Of a stretch of 6,636 nt of DNA, positions 6,172 through 6,636 are shown one piece after another. The DNA lies in the NCBI GenBank assembly GCA_016179165.1, contig JACORX010000239.1, positions 1 through 6,636 of the forward strand. The letters are read 5' to 3'. The translations under genes were made by a program, and so were the position numbers. The first letter of the stretch is position 1. Each line of letters opens with the position of its first letter. This DNA comes from Candidatus Rokuibacteriota bacterium. GTDB taxonomy: Bacteria > Methylomirabilota > Methylomirabilia > Rokubacteriales > CSP1-6. The notes beneath the pieces were generated by a model that did not search any database, was not told the origin of the DNA, and saw only the letters and a list, made by a program, of their open reading frames with translations.

Positions 6172-6231
6172 CTACTTCGGATGCGAAGTGAGCGGGATGA
6201 GGTAGTAGGTGTCGCCCTCGATCTTGACTTG
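6172..6231 (-). pseudogene. Possible C-terminal protein remnant
   Basis: On the minus strand the frame ending at TAG (complement of 6172-6174) finishes with QVKIEGDTYYLIPLTS, an alternating beta-strand pattern that looks like a true protein tail rather than a shadow frame. It lies just after the HNH gene in a different frame and has no start codon or ribosome-binding site of its own nearby; further upstream the same frame is the Arg/Ser-rich shadow of the HNH gene. It may be the end of a gene truncated by a deletion. The rest of 6110-6244 shows nothing recognisable. Confidence 0.25.
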
Positions 6232-6244
6232 CCCTGCTTGACCC

Positions 6245-6636
6245 CTACTCGGTGCGCGTGGGTAGCCCCGCCACCCGACTGAGGGGTGGCGATCCCGGTT
6301 CGAGTGGCGGACAGGGTCTCGGTCTCGCGGCCAACGGGTGCAGCACGTCGATCGCCCAGCCGACGTCCAGCCGCTCCCCGAGCCAGCCGGGGCATGCCGT
6401 CCGTGCGGTGAGGCGCAGGCCGTCGGCGTCGTGCCGCGCCCGGAGCGCCCCGACGGGATCCCCCGGCACCGCAGCAGGCACCGGCACCTCAGGTAGCGGG
6501 CGGCCATCCGGCCGCTTGAATCGGAGCGCGCCGTCGGGCCCGCGCGCGACCTGGAAGCCTTCTTCGTGCACCGCCCGATGATGTCGGCGGCATAAGAGTG
6601 CGAGGTTCGACAGTGTCGTCGGCCCACCGTGTGCCC
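6245..6636 (-). CDS. HNH endonuclease, C-terminal part (5' end outside window)
   Basis: The minus-strand frame is open from the window edge (first full codon at 6634-6632) to TAG (complement of 6245-6247), giving 129 visible residues. It begins AHGGPTTLSNLALLCRRHH followed by RAVH, the second half of the HNH nuclease motif: glycine-glycine-proline-threonine, the Asn of the metal-binding core, and Cys-x-x-His-His. The HH half and the N-terminal region should lie past 6636. Next comes GFQVARGPDGALRFKRPDGRP, then CPGWLGERLDVGWAIDVLHPL, a tail typical of DUF222/13E12-repeat HNH proteins. These are metal-dependent nucleases present in many copies in high-GC bacteria, often within or near mobile DNA. 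The last 27 or so residues (proline- and arginine-rich) extend past the usual end and may be read-on sequence. It converges on the small-gene cassette. Confidence 0.88.
   Translation of the reverse strand, partial: AHGGPTTLSNLALLCRRHHRAVHEEGFQVARGPDGALRFKRPDGRPLPEVPVPAAVPGDPVGALRARHDADGLRLTARTACPGWLGERLDVGWAIDVLHPLAARPRPCPPLEPGSPPLSRVAGLPTRTE
6269..6291. repeat. 8-bp inverted repeat near the HNH gene 3' end
   Basis: CGCCACCC (6269-6276) and GGGTGGCG (6284-6291) are perfect complements around a 7-nt loop. It sits inside the last codons of the minus-strand HNH gene and is not followed by a T run on either strand. It could help end convergent transcripts, or be chance in GC-rich DNA. Confidence 0.3.

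Noticed and set aside
6290..6312. GGTTCGAG resembling a tRNA T-loop
   Set aside because: Flanking bases do not form a T-stem, and no acceptor, anticodon or D arm can be found around it; it lies in the HNH coding frame.

Overview
The window is high-GC bacterial DNA, with G/C strongly preferred at third codon positions of the two large genes. Gene content (a split hydantoinase/oxoprolinase pair, a DUF433/DUF5615 toxin-antitoxin pair, a DUF222-type HNH endonuclease) fits a soil or sediment bacterium. Such genes are common in Methylomirabilota/Rokubacteria, high-GC Proteobacteria and Actinobacteria; no marker here fixes the phylum, so this placement is tentative.

Left edge (1-466, + strand): the C-terminal end of a DUF433 antitoxin-like protein, overlapped by 3 nt by a DUF5615 PIN-like toxin gene. 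The toxin is split by a one-base frameshift in a short C run near 239-242. A 215-base spacer (467-681) follows, carrying a 9-bp inverted repeat, a 16-bp perfect palindrome just before the next start codon, and a coding-like frame with no start that may be the 3' end of a lost gene.

Centre (682-4492, + strand): a two-gene operon for the ATP-dependent hydantoinase/oxoprolinase family. Subunit A (697 aa) and subunit B (569 aa) are 7 nt apart, and the B ribosome-binding site overlaps the A stop codon. Together they should form one enzyme opening a cyclic amide (hydantoin, oxoproline or similar lactam) or carboxylating a ketone; the substrate cannot be read from sequence.

Spacer (4493-4807): a tight GC-rich hairpin just after subunit B, then less GC-rich DNA with a short minus-strand frame that reads like the tail of a decayed protein.

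Accessory cassette (4808-6109, + strand): three small genes separated by 9 nt each. The first belongs to the DUF6941 family; the other two are uncharacterised proteins that share a Pro-Gly-Gln-Val-Leu motif at the same residue positions (15-19). This is the least explained and most interesting part of the window.

Right edge (6110-6636): a short spacer with another minus-strand coding-like tail, then the C-terminal part of an HNH endonuclease on the minus strand, converging on the cassette. No rRNA, tRNA, CRISPR array or transposase was found.
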